A stretch of DNA of 43,615 bases, taken from Alphaproteobacteria bacterium. GTDB lineage: Bacteria > Pseudomonadota > Alphaproteobacteria > Bin95. Made by a program: the position numbers and the translations under genes. This document shows, in pieces, positions 1 to 7,894 of this stretch. How positions within the stretch are numbered: position 1 is the stretch's first letter; every line of letters starts with the position of its first letter. Where the stretch lies: the NCBI GenBank assembly GCA_030833925.1, contig JAURGE010000021.1:1-43615 (forward strand). The letters run 5' to 3'. The notes beneath the pieces were generated by a model. That model did not search any database and was not told the origin of the DNA. It was given only the letters and a program-made list of their open reading frames with translations.

Positions 1-190
1 AACGCTGGTTAATGACTGGAAGCATGCCAGGCATGCCAGCGTCTAGAAAGCTGACATGCGTATTTGGCCCTGCTCCAAAAGCAGAAGAAGCACCAGAGAA
101 TAACTTAGCTTCGGAAGTTACCTGAGCATGCGTCTCAAGACCAATTACCAATTCCCATTGGCCATCACGGCCTTCTACCAAATTACTCAT
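1..190 (-). CDS. gatB: Aspartyl/glutamyl-tRNA amidotransferase subunit B, N-terminal part (cut by left window edge)
   Basis: The first 63 codons of GatB are visible; the gene continues past the left edge. GatB is the kinase/transferase subunit of GatCAB, which activates and amidates Glu-tRNA(Gln) or Asp-tRNA(Asn) in the cytoplasm. The visible part carries the family's N-terminal signature: [12 protein letters not shown] near residues 13-24, then KLFSGAS, FGAGPN and [12 protein letters not shown]. Its ATG (190-188) overlaps the gatA stop TGA as ATGA, so the two are translationally coupled. The order on this strand is gatC, gatA, gatB. The identity is secure; completeness cannot be judged. Confidence 0.93.
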   Translation of the reverse strand, partial: MSNLVEGRDGQWELVIGLETHAQVTSEAKLFSGASSAFGAGPNTHVSFLDAGMPGMLPVINQR

Positions 191-1677
191 TTTAAATCTT
201 TCACCAGAAGACGTGGCCGCATTTCAAATTGAGCGGCATCCTCAATAGCCTGACCTAATCGCAGGATAGTGCCTTCATCAAAAGGCCTTCCGATAATTTG
301 AAGTCCTAATGGAAGCCCATTGGCATCAACACCAGCAGGTACCGAAATAGCAGGCAGGCCAGCGAGGCTAGCAGGCACAGTGAAAACATCATTCAGGTAC
401 ATGGCAATCGGATCATCTTCCTTCTCACCAATCGGGAATGCTGCGCCTGGTGTTGTTGGTGTAAGCAATGCATCAACATTACGAAACACACTATCAAAAT
501 CCTGGGCTATCAATGTTCGGACACGCTGAGCTTTTTTGTAGTACGCGTCGTAATAACCTGCAGAGAGGACGTATGTGCCAATCATTATTCGCCGCCGCAC
601 TTCTTTGCCAAAACCCTGGCCACGTGTGGCGCTATACATGCCAGCTAAATCATCGCCATCAATACGGCGTCCGTATCTAACCCCATCATACCTGGCCAGA
701 TTTGCTGAAGCCTCCGCTGGCGCTACGATATAGTACGCTGGCAATGCCGACATCGTCATAGGAAGAGAAACATCAACCACCTCTGCCCCAGCGGCAGTTA
801 CCATTTCGATACCGCGTCGCCAGATCGCATCAATATCCCCTGGCATATCGTCCACACGATACTCCTTAGGCACCCCGATCCGCATTCCCTTAACGCCACC
901 TTCAATCAATGCTTCAAAGTCTGGCGTTTCCTGGGTTGCAGACGTTGAATCCTTAGCGTCGTGACCAGACATCACCGCCAACATAATAGCGGCGTCCCGC
1001 ACTGTCCGAGCAAAAGGTCCAGGCTGGTCAAGTGACGATGCAAAAGCAACTACACCCCAACGCGAGCAGCGGCCATAGGTAGGCTTGATACCAACAATAC
1101 CGCAAAAAGCAGCTGGTTGACGGATTGACCCTCCAGTATCGGTTCCTGTTGCAGCGATCGCAGCACCAGCTGCGACGGCGGCGGCCGAGCCACCCGACGA
1201 GCCTCCTGGTGTTAAAGGCTTATTCCCGTTTATTTGTTTCCATGGATTTATTGCTGAACCAAAGGCACTGGTTGTATTTGACGAGCCCATTGCAAACTCA
1301 TCTAAATTTGTCTTACCCAAAAGAACAGCTCCGGCAGCCTTTAATTTTGCTGAAACCGTTGACTCATAGGGCGGTATAAAATCCCCTAAGATATGAGAGG
1401 CAGCTGTAGTTTTTACACCCTCAGTACAGAACAGGTCTTTCATGCCGATAGGCATGCCGGTCATCTTACTAGACGCGCCCGACCTTATGCGTTGATCTGC
1501 CTTGGCCGCATCAGCAATTGCCCGCTCAGGCGTCTCTGTAATGAAAATATTCAGGTCGCGAGAGGCCTCAACAGCCTCCAAATAAGCCTCTGTAAGCTCA
1601 ACCGCAGTGAAATCGCCTGCCCGAAGAGCAGTGCTCGCCGTCGCAATATCAAATTTTAATAGTTCTGAAATTGCCAT
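187..1677 (-). CDS. gatA: Aspartyl/glutamyl-tRNA amidotransferase subunit A
   Basis: GatA is the glutaminase subunit of GatCAB. It releases ammonia from glutamine and channels it to GatB for conversion of Glu-tRNA(Gln) to Gln-tRNA(Gln), or the Asn equivalent. At 496 aa it has the usual length of this amidase-signature protein. The Ser-cisSer-Lys triad is visible: Lys80 in GMPIGMKD, Ser160 in [11 protein letters not shown] and Ser184 in [11 protein letters not shown], matching the spacing known for staphylococcal GatA. The [11 protein letters not shown] motif follows. It starts 2 bp after the gatC stop and overlaps gatB by ATGA, so gatCAB is one operon. Long open frames on the opposite strand have no family features. 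Confidence 0.97.
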   Translation of the reverse strand: MAISELLKFDIATASTALRAGDFTAVELTEAYLEAVEASRDLNIFITETPERAIADAAKADQRIRSGASSKMTGMPIGMKDLFCTEGVKTTAASHILGDFIPPYESTVSAKLKAAGAVLLGKTNLDEFAMGSSNTTSAFGSAINPWKQINGNKPLTPGGSSGGSAAAVAAGAAIAATGTDTGGSIRQPAAFCGIVGIKPTYGRCSRWGVVAFASSLDQPGPFARTVRDAAIMLAVMSGHDAKDSTSATQETPDFEALIEGGVKGMRIGVPKEYRVDDMPGDIDAIWRRGIEMVTAAGAEVVDVSLPMTMSALPAYYIVAPAEASANLARYDGVRYGRRIDGDDLAGMYSATRGQGFGKEVRRRIMIGTYVLSAGYYDAYYKKAQRVRTLIAQDFDSVFRNVDALLTPTTPGAAFPIGEKEDDPIAMYLNDVFTVPASLAGLPAISVPAGVDANGLPLGLQIIGRPFDEGTILRLGQAIEDAAQFEMRPRLLVKDLK

Positions 1678-1679
1678 GG

Positions 1680-1967
1680 TTACTCTATCACTTTGGGGAC
1701 AGTAAAATAAGTTGAAGCCGGATCAGGTGCGTTTGCTAGCACCGCTTCAGCTTGTTCTCCATCAGTCGCTACATCCTCGCGCAAAGGAGCGCGCTTTACA
1801 CCTACACCAACCATTGGCTCAACGCCGTCGGTAGGTATGGCATTTAATGTCTCCACCCAATCCAGGATATTGTTAAGCTCAGTGACAAGACCCTCGACTT
1901 CAGGCTCTTCCACGTCAATACGTGCAAGCTTTGCAATACGTGTAATGGTATCTCTATCTAGGGACAA
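1680..1967 (-). CDS. gatC: Aspartyl/glutamyl-tRNA amidotransferase subunit C, TTG start
   Basis: GatC is the small subunit that wraps around and stabilises GatA-GatB. The chosen start is the TTG at 1967-1965, giving 95 aa beginning (M)[16 protein letters not shown], which matches the usual GatC N-terminus and length. A GAGGGAG Shine-Dalgarno sequence lies about 4-7 bases upstream. A TTG seven codons earlier (1988) is in frame but would add residues not typical of the family. The C-terminus contains [10 protein letters not shown] and [15 protein letters not shown], both typical. It is the first gene of gatCAB and is divergent from ruvX, with 72 bp between the starts. Confidence 0.93.
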   Translation of the reverse strand: MSLDRDTITRIAKLARIDVEEPEVEGLVTELNNILDWVETLNAIPTDGVEPMVGVGVKRAPLREDVATDGEQAEAVLANAPDPASTYFTVPKVIE

Positions 1968-2039
1968 ATCCGCTCCCTCACTTGTCAATAATTCAATAGT
2001 TTTCTTGCAACGGTTAGTGGTGCGCGATTACCATCGCCC

Positions 2040-2513
2040 ATGTCGATCTGCAAGCCTGATGAGCTTTATCACTTAATTCCAAGAGGGATGCGAATTGCTG
2101 GCCTAGATGTCGGCGGCGCCACTGTTGGCGTTGCAATCGCAGATCCTGGGCTGACTATAGCTACCGCTAGGACGACCCTAAAACGGGGGCGGCGATTTGA
2201 GGATCTTGCAAATAACCTAATCTCTCTCTTCGAAACCAATACGGTAGGTGCGATTATAGTAGGGTTACCTCTAGATCTTTCTGGGAAACCTGGAGCAAGG
2301 GCACAGGCCTCCAAGGCCTTTGCCAGAAATCTTTTAAAAGTGCGTCAGTTACCGCTGGCGTTTTGGGATGAACGAATGTCCACAAACGCAGCCGAGCGGG
2401 CTTTATTAGATGCAGATTTGAGCAGAAAGCGTCGTGGTGAACTTATAGACGCCACAGCAGCCACTTTTATTTTACAGGGATATTTAGACTACTTGAGAGA
2501 CCAAGGCAGCTAA
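2040..2513 (+). CDS. ruvX: RuvX/YqgF-family putative Holliday junction resolvase / pre-16S rRNA nuclease
   Basis: This 157-aa protein has the RNase H-like fold of the RuvX/YqgF family. In E. coli the homolog matures the 16S rRNA 5' end, and resolvase activity is reported for others. Visible motifs are RIAGLDVGGATVGVAIAD (first acidic residue Asp23), VGAIIVGLPLDLSGK in the middle, and LAFWDERMSTNAAERAL followed by IDATAATFILQGYLD near the C-terminus. The N-terminal arm (PDELYHLIPRG) resembles that of alphaproteobacterial homologs, so I keep the ATG at 2040 rather than ATG 2088, although no clear Shine-Dalgarno precedes 2040. It is divergent from gatCAB and convergent with the next gene. Confidence 0.93.
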   Translation: MSICKPDELYHLIPRGMRIAGLDVGGATVGVAIADPGLTIATARTTLKRGRRFEDLANNLISLFETNTVGAIIVGLPLDLSGKPGARAQASKAFARNLLKVRQLPLAFWDERMSTNAAERALLDADLSRKRRGELIDATAATFILQGYLDYLRDQGS

Positions 2514-2599
2514 TAACTAACGGTCAACGCTCTTTAAATAGAATAGCCCTGCCAATAACTTCTAACAAACCGACAAACTTGGCAGTTACCATAATATTT

Positions 2600-2626
2600 T
2601 GCGTCTAGCTCTTTACACCAGACGCA
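2600..2626. other. Hairpin between convergent genes (possible weak terminator)
   Basis: A 7-bp inverted repeat (TGCGTCT / AGACGCA) with a 13-nt loop lies just past the stop of the flavoprotein gene at 2629 and downstream of ruvX. Neither side has a convincing T-tract, so calling it a terminator is inference. Confidence 0.35.
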
Positions 2627-2628
2627 TA

Positions 2629-3816
2629 TCACATAATCGATAGGTCGGGGTCTTTCCCCATCATCCATGCACCAACTGATTGCAAGTGGGTCTTTCTTCC
2701 CTGAAGCTGCTGCGTGACGGTGTGGATATCACGAAAACGCCGTTCAAAGGGTTTTGACTTAAAGATCGCATCTGCGCCCGCTAAATCAAACAACACGTCA
2801 ACGGCGCTCTTAGCTTCATGGATGGCATAAGTTGATGCCAAACGGATACGAGCACGCGCTGCAACAGTAAGCTCTCCCGTGCTACAAACCTCGTCCCAAA
2901 TTGCTTCAGCTTCCTGCCGAAGAAGCGCACGAGCTGCCATAATTCTAGCCGAAGCATGGGCTGTTTCAGTTTGAGCAACAGCACTGTCAGAAACTGTCGA
3001 TTTCGCCAGTCGTGGCGTCTTACCTTGAGCAAAAGCTAAAAAATCCCCAAGTGCACCTTGAGCAATGCCAAGTGCGACACACGCAAAGCCCTGCGCAAAC
3101 ATTGTCATAGATGGATAAATATAGAGAGGTGCATCATACACCCGGGCATATGGTTTATCCCTCGCAGTGACGTATTGCTCCGGCACGAATACTTCTTTGA
3201 GATTATATGCATCGCTAGCCGTACCGCGGAGACCAATCACATCCCAAACATCAACCATATCAATCTCAGGTGCTGGCATTAGAAAGGTCCTAAGTTCCGG
3301 GTTTCCCTCGGGTCCTTTTATGACAACGCCGTCACCATCTTTTACAGCCGTATGGCATCCGAGCCAGGTTGCATGTCGGCCGCCACTGGCAAACATTAAA
3401 GAGGCCGAAAGCCTGTAGCCTCCTTCAACCACCTTAGCCTCTGCTTGCCCTGGCCCCCAAGCAACGACGCCGAGTGGGTCGCGACCCCAAATCTCTTCAG
3501 AAATTTCTGGTGCAAGGTACGCAGCGGTCATGGCACAACCATTGGCCTGGCCAATGCACCAAGCAACGCTGGCATCATGACGAGCCAGGGTTTCAATTGC
3601 GTCCATGAATTCAAGTGGCGTTACCTCTTCTCCTCCGAACGATTTAGGTAACAACATTCTAAAAAGGCCGTTTTCATGGAGCGCCGTTAGCAACTCAGCC
3701 GGAAGTCTTCTCTGATCATCAATGTCGTTTGCTAACTGATCTATCAAAGGTGCTATCTTAGCTGCACGGGCACCAGGCGGAGTTTCAAAACCACCGATCT
3801 TATGGACGCCATCCAT
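2629..3816 (-). CDS. Acyl-CoA dehydrogenase-fold flavoprotein (group D monooxygenase/hydroxylase-like)
   Basis: This 395-aa protein has the acyl-CoA dehydrogenase fold. The N-terminal helical domain contains LPAELLTALHENGLFRMLLP and FGGEEVTPLEFMDAIETLARHDASVAW, followed by a beta domain (GGYRLSASLMFASGGRHATW) and a C-terminal helical bundle. The SGG/ATW region and the ending QLQGRKTHLQSVGAWMMGKDPD resemble the flavin-dependent monooxygenase branch (4-hydroxyphenylacetate, HsaA or indole-acetate oxygenase relatives) more than true CoA-ester dehydrogenases. I infer an oxygenase or dehydrogenase acting on a small organic substrate with reduced flavin, but the substrate is unknown. No flavin reductase partner is adjacent. 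It is divergent from the ThDP enzyme, with about 100 bp between the starts, which may share regulation. Confidence 0.8.
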   Translation of the reverse strand: MDGVHKIGGFETPPGARAAKIAPLIDQLANDIDDQRRLPAELLTALHENGLFRMLLPKSFGGEEVTPLEFMDAIETLARHDASVAWCIGQANGCAMTAAYLAPEISEEIWGRDPLGVVAWGPGQAEAKVVEGGYRLSASLMFASGGRHATWLGCHTAVKDGDGVVIKGPEGNPELRTFLMPAPEIDMVDVWDVIGLRGTASDAYNLKEVFVPEQYVTARDKPYARVYDAPLYIYPSMTMFAQGFACVALGIAQGALGDFLAFAQGKTPRLAKSTVSDSAVAQTETAHASARIMAARALLRQEAEAIWDEVCSTGELTVAARARIRLASTYAIHEAKSAVDVLFDLAGADAIFKSKPFERRFRDIHTVTQQLQGRKTHLQSVGAWMMGKDPDLSIM

Positions 3817-3919
3817 GACCTAATCTCCCCAAGTAGTGTGTCCTTGCAGAATGTGCACTAGATTGCGAACCTAATCATTTAACAGTGTAGTTTATGACTG
3901 CAAATAAGGAAGCCCACTA

Positions 3920-5476
3920 ATGAGCATGAATGGTGCCGAAAGCCTTGTCCGAACTCTGGTCGCGAGTGATGTGGATGTATGCTTTACAAATCCAGGTACA
4001 TCCGAGATGCACTTTGTTGCTGCCTTAGACAGTGTACCTGGCATGCGCTGCGTGCTGGGCCTATTCGAGGGAGTCGTTACAGGAGCGGCAGATGGCTACT
4101 ACAGATTGGCGGACCGACCAGCCTCCACGCTTCTTCATCTGGGCCCTGGCCTAGCAAACGGCCTCGCCAACTTGCACAACGCAAAAAAGGCTAAATCGGG
4201 GATAGTGAACGTAGTAGGTGATCATGCAACATATCACTTAGAGCATGACGCACCGCTTACATCCGACATAGAAGCTGTTGCAGCACCCATGTCAAACTGG
4301 GTTAAATCCTCACCAAAAGCTGAGGGCATTGCGGCGGACGGAGCACTAGCAGTTGAAGCTGCACGCACCGCTCCCGGCCAAATCGCTACGTTAATTCTGC
4401 CTGCTGATACGGCATGGAATCCTGGAGGCAGTCCAGTGACTGCCAAACCACCAACCCCAAGAACTACTGTATCATCAGAAGCCGTAGTTGCGGCAGCGAA
4501 AGTCCTTAGTAAGGCTGGTGACGCTGGGATGCTAATGCTTGGCGGTGTGGCCCTACGAGAAAGAGCACTTGATTTTGCAGGACGCATAGCAGCGAAAACA
4601 GGATGTCGTCTGCTTTCGGAAGGCCAAAACGCACGCCTTCAACGCGGAGCAGGTCGAGTGAAGGTAGAGCGTGTTCCATATGTTGTAGATCTTGCGCGGA
4701 ATGTTCTCAAAGATACTCAACACATGGTTTTATGTGGCGCTAAACAACCCGTCGCATTTTTTGCATACCCAAATAAACCCTCAATCCTTACAGCAGACGG
4801 TTGCCAAATTACTCATCTAGCGAGTGCTGAAGATGATCTTGAGGGTGCACTTGAGGCACTCGCAGCAGAACTTGGATGTCTGAATACGGAGGCAGCACAC
4901 ATTGCGCCACTTGCTCGTCCAGAAGCCCCAAGCGGCGAGATTACGTTAGATAAAATTGCAGCGGTTCTTGGAGCGACGCTTCCAGAAAACGCGATTGTTG
5001 TTGATGAATCTGTTACATCCGGACGCGGCTTCTTTCCACTGACTTCCCATGCGCCTGCCCATTGTTGGCTAAATGGCATGGGGGGATCCATTGGCTATGC
5101 GCTTCCTGTTTCCATAGGAGCGGCCGTGGCCCAACCGAATAGAAAGGTTGTAACCCTGGAGGGCGATGGAAGCGGGATGTATACGGTACAAGCGCTCTGG
5201 ACCATGGCTCGCGAAAATCTGGATGTGACTGTGGTTGTTTTCGCAAACCGCGCTTATCGCATCCTTCAAGGTGAACTAACTAATGTCGGCGTAAAAAATC
5301 CAGGACCCCGCGCTGTTGATATGTTGAGCCTTGATCGCCCAGCAATTGACTGGATGAACATGGCCAAAAGCCTTGGGGTAGAGGCAAGCAGAGCTAACGA
5401 TTGCGATAGTCTTATTCGAGCACTTAGACACGGACTGGCTAGCGATGGCCCCTATTTAATTGAGTTAGAGCTCTGA
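3920..5476 (+). CDS. ThDP-dependent enzyme, acetolactate synthase large-subunit family
   Basis: This 518-aa enzyme has the three-domain layout of the acetolactate synthase / benzoylformate decarboxylase superfamily. The N-terminal Pyr domain holds the activating glutamate (Glu50 in LGLFEGVVTGAADGYYR). A degenerate central domain follows. The C-terminal PP domain has the ThDP/Mg motif starting GDGSG at residues 415-419 and ending at Asn443. Databases usually label this family 'acetolactate synthase large subunit', but it is shorter than IlvB (about 560-600 aa) and no IlvN gene is adjacent, so branched-chain amino acid synthesis is doubtful. The reaction (2-oxoacid decarboxylation or carboligation) is inferred from the superfamily. 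It lies 78 bp before the FAD oxidoreductase and is probably co-transcribed with it. Confidence 0.87.
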   Translation: MSMNGAESLVRTLVASDVDVCFTNPGTSEMHFVAALDSVPGMRCVLGLFEGVVTGAADGYYRLADRPASTLLHLGPGLANGLANLHNAKKAKSGIVNVVGDHATYHLEHDAPLTSDIEAVAAPMSNWVKSSPKAEGIAADGALAVEAARTAPGQIATLILPADTAWNPGGSPVTAKPPTPRTTVSSEAVVAAAKVLSKAGDAGMLMLGGVALRERALDFAGRIAAKTGCRLLSEGQNARLQRGAGRVKVERVPYVVDLARNVLKDTQHMVLCGAKQPVAFFAYPNKPSILTADGCQITHLASAEDDLEGALEALAAELGCLNTEAAHIAPLARPEAPSGEITLDKIAAVLGATLPENAIVVDESVTSGRGFFPLTSHAPAHCWLNGMGGSIGYALPVSIGAAVAQPNRKVVTLEGDGSGMYTVQALWTMARENLDVTVVVFANRAYRILQGELTNVGVKNPGPRAVDMLSLDRPAIDWMNMAKSLGVEASRANDCDSLIRALRHGLASDGPYLIELEL

Positions 5477-5554
5477 TAACGGGTTATCGGCTTTTTTCAA
5501 AAGTCGAATACAGATCGGATAAAATCCACCGCTGGTGCATTTGGAGAGAAACAG

Positions 5555-6982
5555 ATGCCCAATGAGACCTTGAGGCCAGACCTTTGTGTCATTGGTGCCG
5601 GTGCTGCAGGTTTGTCTGCAGCGGCAGCTGCCGTTCAAATGGGCGCGTCTGTTGTACTCATTGAACGAAATAAAATGGGAGGCGATTGCCTAAATGCTGG
5701 CTGCGTCCCATCGAAGGCGCTCATAGCAGCAGCAAAACATGCTGAAACACTTCGATCTGGAAGCAAGTTTGGCATAGCCGACGTAGAACCAGTAGTCGAT
5801 TTTTTAGGAGTTATGGAACACGTAAAAGGAGCCATAGCGGAAATAGCTCCACATGATAGCCAAGAACGTTTTGAGAGGCTTGGCGTTAAGGTTATCAGAG
5901 AGCACGGGAGCTTTATTGATCCGAAAACCGTTATAGCTGGTGGCTCGGTTATAAAGGCAAGACGCTTTGTAATCGCAACAGGTTCGCACCCTTTTTTACC
6001 GCCAATACCAGGGCTAACCGAAGTTCCATTTCACACTAACGAAACAATCTTTGAAACTCAGGTGTTACCTGACCATCTAATCATCATTGGAGCTGGCCCT
6101 ATAGGTATGGAACTTGCTCAAGCTTTCGGTCGACTTGGTTCAAAAGTAACGGTGATAGAGTCTTCCCGACCATTATCAAAAGAGGATCCTGAATTAACAA
6201 AAATCATCCTGGAACGACTAACGGCAGAAGGCATCCAGGTGCTGCAGAATACAAAAATCCAAGCGGTTAAATACGAAGAAGCAACATTTAAAATTGAACT
6301 CTTTAATAGGGATTTAGTGATTGGCAGCCACTTACTAATTGCGACTGGCCGCCGGCCAACCTTAAACAACCTTGGCCTCAATGCCGCAAACATCTCCACC
6401 AATGTGAATGGCATTGATGTGGATGACCGATTGCGTAGTAAAACAAACAAAAGAGTATTTGCAGCTGGAGACGTTGCAGGTGGTATGCAGCATACACATG
6501 TTGCTGGATACCATGCTGGGATAATCATAAAAAACGTGCTGTTCCGGCTCCCTGCAAAAGTAAACTATCAAGCTATCCCGCGTATAACCTTCACAGATCC
6601 TGAATTAGCCCATGTAGGCTTATCTGAAGAAAACGCATCAGAAAAATATGACGGTGCTGTAAAAGTTTTAAGCGCAAAATTTGAGGATAATGACAGAGCC
6701 ATAGCAGAACGCAAAACTTCAGGTTCATTGAAAGTTATAACGACATCCAAAGGAAGAGTTTTAGGCGCATCCCTAGTGGGCCCTAGCGCTGGCGAGCTCA
6801 TTTTACCATGGACGCTTGCTGTTCAGCGGAAACAAAAAATAGGAAGTCTTGCCCAGGTCATAGCTGCGTACCCGACACTTTCTGAAATCTCAAAGCGTGC
6901 TGCAGGCGAATTCTTTGCGCCAAAATTGTTCCATCCACTAACCAGGAAATTCGTCAAGCTCTTATCAAAAATAAATTTTTAA
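5555..6982 (+). CDS. FAD-dependent pyridine nucleotide-disulfide oxidoreductase (lipoamide dehydrogenase/mercuric reductase-like)
   Basis: This 475-aa class I disulfide reductase begins with the FAD dinucleotide fold (VIGAGAAGLSAAAAA). It carries the redox-active pair Cys45/Cys50 in GGDCLNAGCVPSK, the NAD(P) fold IIIGAGPIGMELAQAFGRLG near residue 175, and the second FAD motif VFAAGDVAGG. The C-terminal dimerisation domain ends with AAYPTLSEISKRAAGEFF. The position usually occupied by the catalytic His of the HPT motif is Tyr, as in mercuric reductases, but no vicinal C-terminal Cys pair and no N-terminal metal-binding domain are present, so it is not MerA. No 2-oxoacid dehydrogenase subunits are nearby. 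The start has a GGAGAGAAACAG leader. Substrate unknown. Confidence 0.88.
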   Translation: MPNETLRPDLCVIGAGAAGLSAAAAAVQMGASVVLIERNKMGGDCLNAGCVPSKALIAAAKHAETLRSGSKFGIADVEPVVDFLGVMEHVKGAIAEIAPHDSQERFERLGVKVIREHGSFIDPKTVIAGGSVIKARRFVIATGSHPFLPPIPGLTEVPFHTNETIFETQVLPDHLIIIGAGPIGMELAQAFGRLGSKVTVIESSRPLSKEDPELTKIILERLTAEGIQVLQNTKIQAVKYEEATFKIELFNRDLVIGSHLLIATGRRPTLNNLGLNAANISTNVNGIDVDDRLRSKTNKRVFAAGDVAGGMQHTHVAGYHAGIIIKNVLFRLPAKVNYQAIPRITFTDPELAHVGLSEENASEKYDGAVKVLSAKFEDNDRAIAERKTSGSLKVITTSKGRVLGASLVGPSAGELILPWTLAVQRKQKIGSLAQVIAAYPTLSEISKRAAGEFFAPKLFHPLTRKFVKLLSKINF

Positions 6983-7032
6983 AACCGGGTTGCGCCTTTT
7001 CGATATCTCAGCCTAGGCTTTTACAAATAACG

Positions 7033-7055
7033 AAAGACAGGGTGATTCTGTCTTT
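7033..7055 (+). promoter_or_regulatory. Leader hairpin ahead of the ABC-importer operon
   Basis: A perfect 8-bp stem (AAAGACAG / CTGTCTTT) with a 7-nt loop lies 32 bp before the first ATPase start. A-rich DNA and a very strong ribosome binding site (GGTGGAGGAGG, 7071-7081) follow. No T-tract follows, so it is not a standard terminator. It could protect the mRNA 5' end or bind a regulator; that is inference. Confidence 0.35.
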
Positions 7056-7087
7056 ATAAAAAAATATTCAGGTGGAGGAGGCGTTCC

Positions 7088-7888
7088 ATGCTCGATTCGA
7101 GCGGGGGCAGTAGCGACCCGATCTTAACAGTCGACAAAGTCGCGAAAAGCTTCGGCGGCGTTCAGGCCGTAAAAGAAGTAAGCCTTCAAGTCGAGCGCGG
7201 CTCGATTTTTTCGATCATTGGCCCAAACGGTGCCGGCAAGACATCGTTGGTCAACATGATCAGTGGATTCTATAAGGCTGACCAAGGCTCGATTAAATTT
7301 GACGGAACGGAGCTAATCGGACGTTCTCCGAGTGGCATTGCCGAGCTGGGCATTGCTCGCACATTCCAGAATATCGCTCTTTTCCGTGGTTTAACCGTAC
7401 TAGATAATTTGATGCTCGGTCGTCATGTCCGCATGAAATCAAGTGTTATGTCCTGCTTTATGTGGTGGGGGGCGGCCCAAAAAGAAGAAATCCATCACCG
7501 GAAGCGCGCAGAAGAAATCATCGATTTTCTTCGTATTTCTGACCTTCGCCGTGCAAATACTGGTGAGCTAGCCTATGGTCTGCAGAAGCGAGTAGAACTC
7601 GGTCGAGCGCTAGCCCTTGACCCCACTCTGTTACTACTTGATGAGCCAATGGCCGGCATGAACTCAGAAGAAAAAGAGGATATGGTTCGCTACGTCCTTG
7701 ATGTGAATGCAGAATTTGGCACCACAATCATCCTTATTGAGCATGATATGGGCGTGGTCATGGATATTTCAGACCATATTGTCGTCCTGGATCAGGGCGA
7801 AAAAATTTCTGATGGCACGCCAGATCAGGTAAAGGCTGACCCTGCCGTCATACGCGCCTACCTGGGCGCCTCACATTTGCAGGGATAA
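7088..7888 (+). CDS. livG: Branched-chain amino acid-type ABC transporter, ATP-binding protein (LivG family)
   Basis: One of the two cytoplasmic ATPases that power this HAAT-family importer; 266 aa. Visible features are Walker A GPNGAGKT (residues 45-52), the Q-loop region IARTFQNIALFRGLTVLDNLMLG, the LAYGLQKRVELGRAL signature, Walker B LLLLDEPMAGMN and the switch His in IIEHDMGVVMDISD. The AYGLQ signature and extended insert are typical of LivG rather than LivF. It opens the operon behind a GGAGGAGG ribosome binding site, and its stop is 6 bp before the acyl-CoA ligase start. The transported ligand cannot be read from the ATPase. Confidence 0.93.
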   Translation: MLDSSGGSSDPILTVDKVAKSFGGVQAVKEVSLQVERGSIFSIIGPNGAGKTSLVNMISGFYKADQGSIKFDGTELIGRSPSGIAELGIARTFQNIALFRGLTVLDNLMLGRHVRMKSSVMSCFMWWGAAQKEEIHHRKRAEEIIDFLRISDLRRANTGELAYGLQKRVELGRALALDPTLLLLDEPMAGMNSEEKEDMVRYVLDVNAEFGTTIILIEHDMGVVMDISDHIVVLDQGEKISDGTPDQVKADPAVIRAYLGASHLQG

Positions 7889-7894
7889 GCAGAC

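Noticed and set aside
2088-2513. Internal ATG as the ruvX start
   Set aside because: AGAGGG abuts this ATG without proper spacing, and the residues encoded upstream resemble the N-terminal arm of alphaproteobacterial homologs.
3920-5476. Calling this gene ilvB (acetolactate synthase of branched-chain amino acid synthesis)
   Set aside because: It is shorter than IlvB, has no ilvN neighbour, and belongs to a broad ThDP family with many reactions.
5555-6982. Calling this gene merA (mercuric reductase)
   Set aside because: There is no C-terminal Cys pair, no N-terminal metal-binding domain and no mer genes nearby.
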